A DNA stretch of 6,087 bases. It comes from Planctomycetota bacterium (lineage in GTDB: Bacteria; Planctomycetota; PLA2; JAEUHO01). The position numbers and the translations under genes are program-made. The stretch lies in assembly GCA_024639415.1 (NCBI GenBank), contig JAHEIK010000249.1, forward strand, positions 1-6,087, given 5' to 3'. The notes beneath the pieces were generated by a model that saw nothing but the letters and a program-made list of their open reading frames with translations, had not been told where the DNA came from and did no database searches. Of the stretch, positions 4,843 through 6,087 are shown piece by piece; positions within the stretch are counted from its first letter, which is position 1, and each line of letters opens with the position of its first letter.

Positions 4843-6087
4843 GTGGCGTGGGTGCACACCATGGAGGCCGCGGCCCGCGCCGTGCACGCCGCGGGTGCCC
4901 GGACGTCGGGCAAGGTGCTGCTGCTCGTCGACGCGTACAACGGGCCCGGTGGCGGCACCGAAGGGCAGATCTACACCTTGCTGCAGCACCTGCCCGCCGC
5001 GTGGCACGCCGAGGTCTGGGTCCTACGCAAGAGCCCATGGTTCGACGAGTCGACGCTGCCCGTGCCGGCGCGAGTCGTGCATGTCGACTCGCTGGGCTCC
5101 TTGCGCAGCTACGCGCGTGTGCGACGCTTGGCGCGCGACGTGCGCGAGCAGGGCTTCGACTTGGTGCACACGTTCATGAACGACGCCAGCGTCGTAGGTG
5201 CCCTGCTCGCACGCCGGGCGGGGGTGCCCCTGATCATCTCGCGGCGCGATCTGGGCTTCTGGCAGACGCCGCGCTGGCTGCAGCTGCTGCGCCGTACGAA
5301 CCGCTTCGCCGGCGCCGTGCTCGTCAACGCCGAGGCCGTCAAGCGCCACACGGCCGTTGCGGAGCACGTACCGCCGGGGATGATCCACGTCGTCCACAAC
5401 GGGCAGCATCCGGCGCGTTTCGAGGTCGGGGCGGAGGCGGGGCTGCGGGCGGAGCTTGGCGTACCTGAAGACGCACCGCTCGTCGGCATGCTGGCCAACG
5501 TGAAGGCACTGAAGCGTCAGGACGACCTCGTCGAGGCGTTCCTGCTGCTGCGCGAGGCGCATCCCCAGTTGCACGTCCTCTTCATCGGCGACGACCCCGG
5601 CGACGATCCGCCCGATCAGCCGCGCCTTGCCGAGCGGATCCGCGCTCGCGGTCTCGCGGACCGTGTGCATGTGTATCGGGCCAACGGCAACGCCATCGCC
5701 GTGCTCAAGCACCTGGACGTGGGCGTCCTGTGCTCGGAGACCGAGGGGCTCTCGAACTCGATCCTCGAGTACCTCGGCTGCGGCCTACCGGTCGTGGCCA
5801 CGGACGTCGGCGGCAACCCCGACCTCGTCGCCGCCGGCGAGAACGGCTACCTCTACTCACCCGGCGATGTGCGAGCCTTGGCTGCGCATGTCGGCGCGTT
5901 GCTTGGCGACTCCGCGCGCAGGCGCTCGATGGGGGCCGCCTCGCGCGCCCGCTACGAGGCAGGCTTCACGGTGGAGCGCATGGTGGCCCAGACCACGGCG
6001 CACTACGAGCGTCTCCTACAGGCCCCGCCGCCGGTCGACCTGCGCTTCGAGGTCGTGCGCAAGCTCGACGAACTCGAGGAACTCGCG
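4843..6087 (+). CDS. GT4-family glycosyltransferase with a C-terminal extension, runs off right edge
   Basis: The frame is open for 415 codons with no stop. It encodes a GT-B fold, retaining glycosyltransferase of the GT4 group, which transfers a sugar from an activated donor to a growing lipid-linked saccharide at the cytoplasmic membrane face. The N-terminal domain opens with KVLLLVDAYNGPGGGTEGQ (24-42), the Gly-rich acceptor-side loop. A linker motif VVHNGQHPARF precedes the C-terminal domain, which opens with VGMLANVKALKRQDDLVEAF. The donor-binding signature E-x7-E is intact (Glu301 and Glu309 in ETEGLSNSILEYLG), followed by GLPVVATDVGGNPDLV and GENGYLYSPGD. A normal GT4 protein would end near residue 392 (HYERLL). 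Here the frame continues through a Pro-rich linker (APPPVD) into LRFEVVRKLDELEELA, which resembles the start of a BioF2/CelD-type GNAT acyltransferase. The GTG start at 4843 is two bases after the ligase stop and has a good ribosome site. Donor and acceptor sugars are unknown. Confidence 0.92.
   Translation, partial: MAWVHTMEAAARAVHAAGARTSGKVLLLVDAYNGPGGGTEGQIYTLLQHLPAAWHAEVWVLRKSPWFDESTLPVPARVVHVDSLGSLRSYARVRRLARDVREQGFDLVHTFMNDASVVGALLARRAGVPLIISRRDLGFWQTPRWLQLLRRTNRFAGAVLVNAEAVKRHTAVAEHVPPGMIHVVHNGQHPARFEVGAEAGLRAELGVPEDAPLVGMLANVKALKRQDDLVEAFLLLREAHPQLHVLFIGDDPGDDPPDQPRLAERIRARGLADRVHVYRANGNAIAVLKHLDVGVLCSETEGLSNSILEYLGCGLPVVATDVGGNPDLVAAGENGYLYSPGDVRALAAHVGALLGDSARRRSMGAASRARYEAGFTVERMVAQTTAHYERLLQAPPPVDLRFEVVRKLDELEELA

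Noticed and set aside
5023..5712. 229-codon minus-strand frame opposite the glycosyltransferase gene
   Set aside because: Antisense shadow in GC-rich sequence; the sense strand encodes an intact GT4 domain.
1..6087. CRISPR array, tRNA/rRNA gene, insertion sequence or phage element
   Set aside because: No regularly spaced repeats, no tRNA-like cloverleaf, no transposase or integrase motifs and no terminal inverted repeats were seen on either strand.

Overview
The window is GC-rich, gene-dense bacterial DNA. It carries part of a cell-surface or exported polysaccharide (EPS/capsule) locus next to a gene for a secreted sugar-dehydrogenase-like enzyme. GTG starts, strong G/C third-position bias, a Wzz/GumC-type inner-membrane protein and a periplasmic-type beta-propeller enzyme point to a Gram-negative (diderm) organism. 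The style of the dehydrogenase and of the glycosyltransferase suggests Planctomycetota or a similar GC-rich group, but no marker gene is present and this assignment is a guess.

Layout. On the minus strand, 1-1408 is the N-terminal 469 codons of a GSDH-family (PQQ-dependent sugar dehydrogenase-like) protein with a signal peptide; it runs off the left edge. After a 159-base gap with a small hairpin comes 1568-3193, also minus: a 541-residue Wzz/GumC-like chain-length/export protein with no kinase domain. A roughly 330-base divergent intergenic region follows (3194-3523). On the plus strand, 3524-4840 is a PaaK/CapK-type AMP-forming ligase-like protein. Two bases later, 4843 to the right edge encodes a GT4 glycosyltransferase whose frame continues past the usual GT4 end into what looks like the start of a second domain.

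How they work together. The glycosyltransferase would add sugars to a lipid-linked repeat unit on the cytoplasmic face, and the Wzz/GumC protein would act in polymerisation and export across the inner membrane. The CapK-like ligase belongs to a family often found in capsule/EPS clusters and may activate an acyl substituent. The dehydrogenase is probably a neighbour rather than a pathway member.

The most notable regulatory feature is a consensus-matching sigma-54 (-24/-12) promoter reading into the Wzz/GumC gene. Two adjacent palindromes with centres 15 bp apart lie upstream of it, at a distance suited to an enhancer-binding activator. This suggests that export of the polysaccharide is under RpoN control. 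No clear promoter was found for the plus-strand operon.
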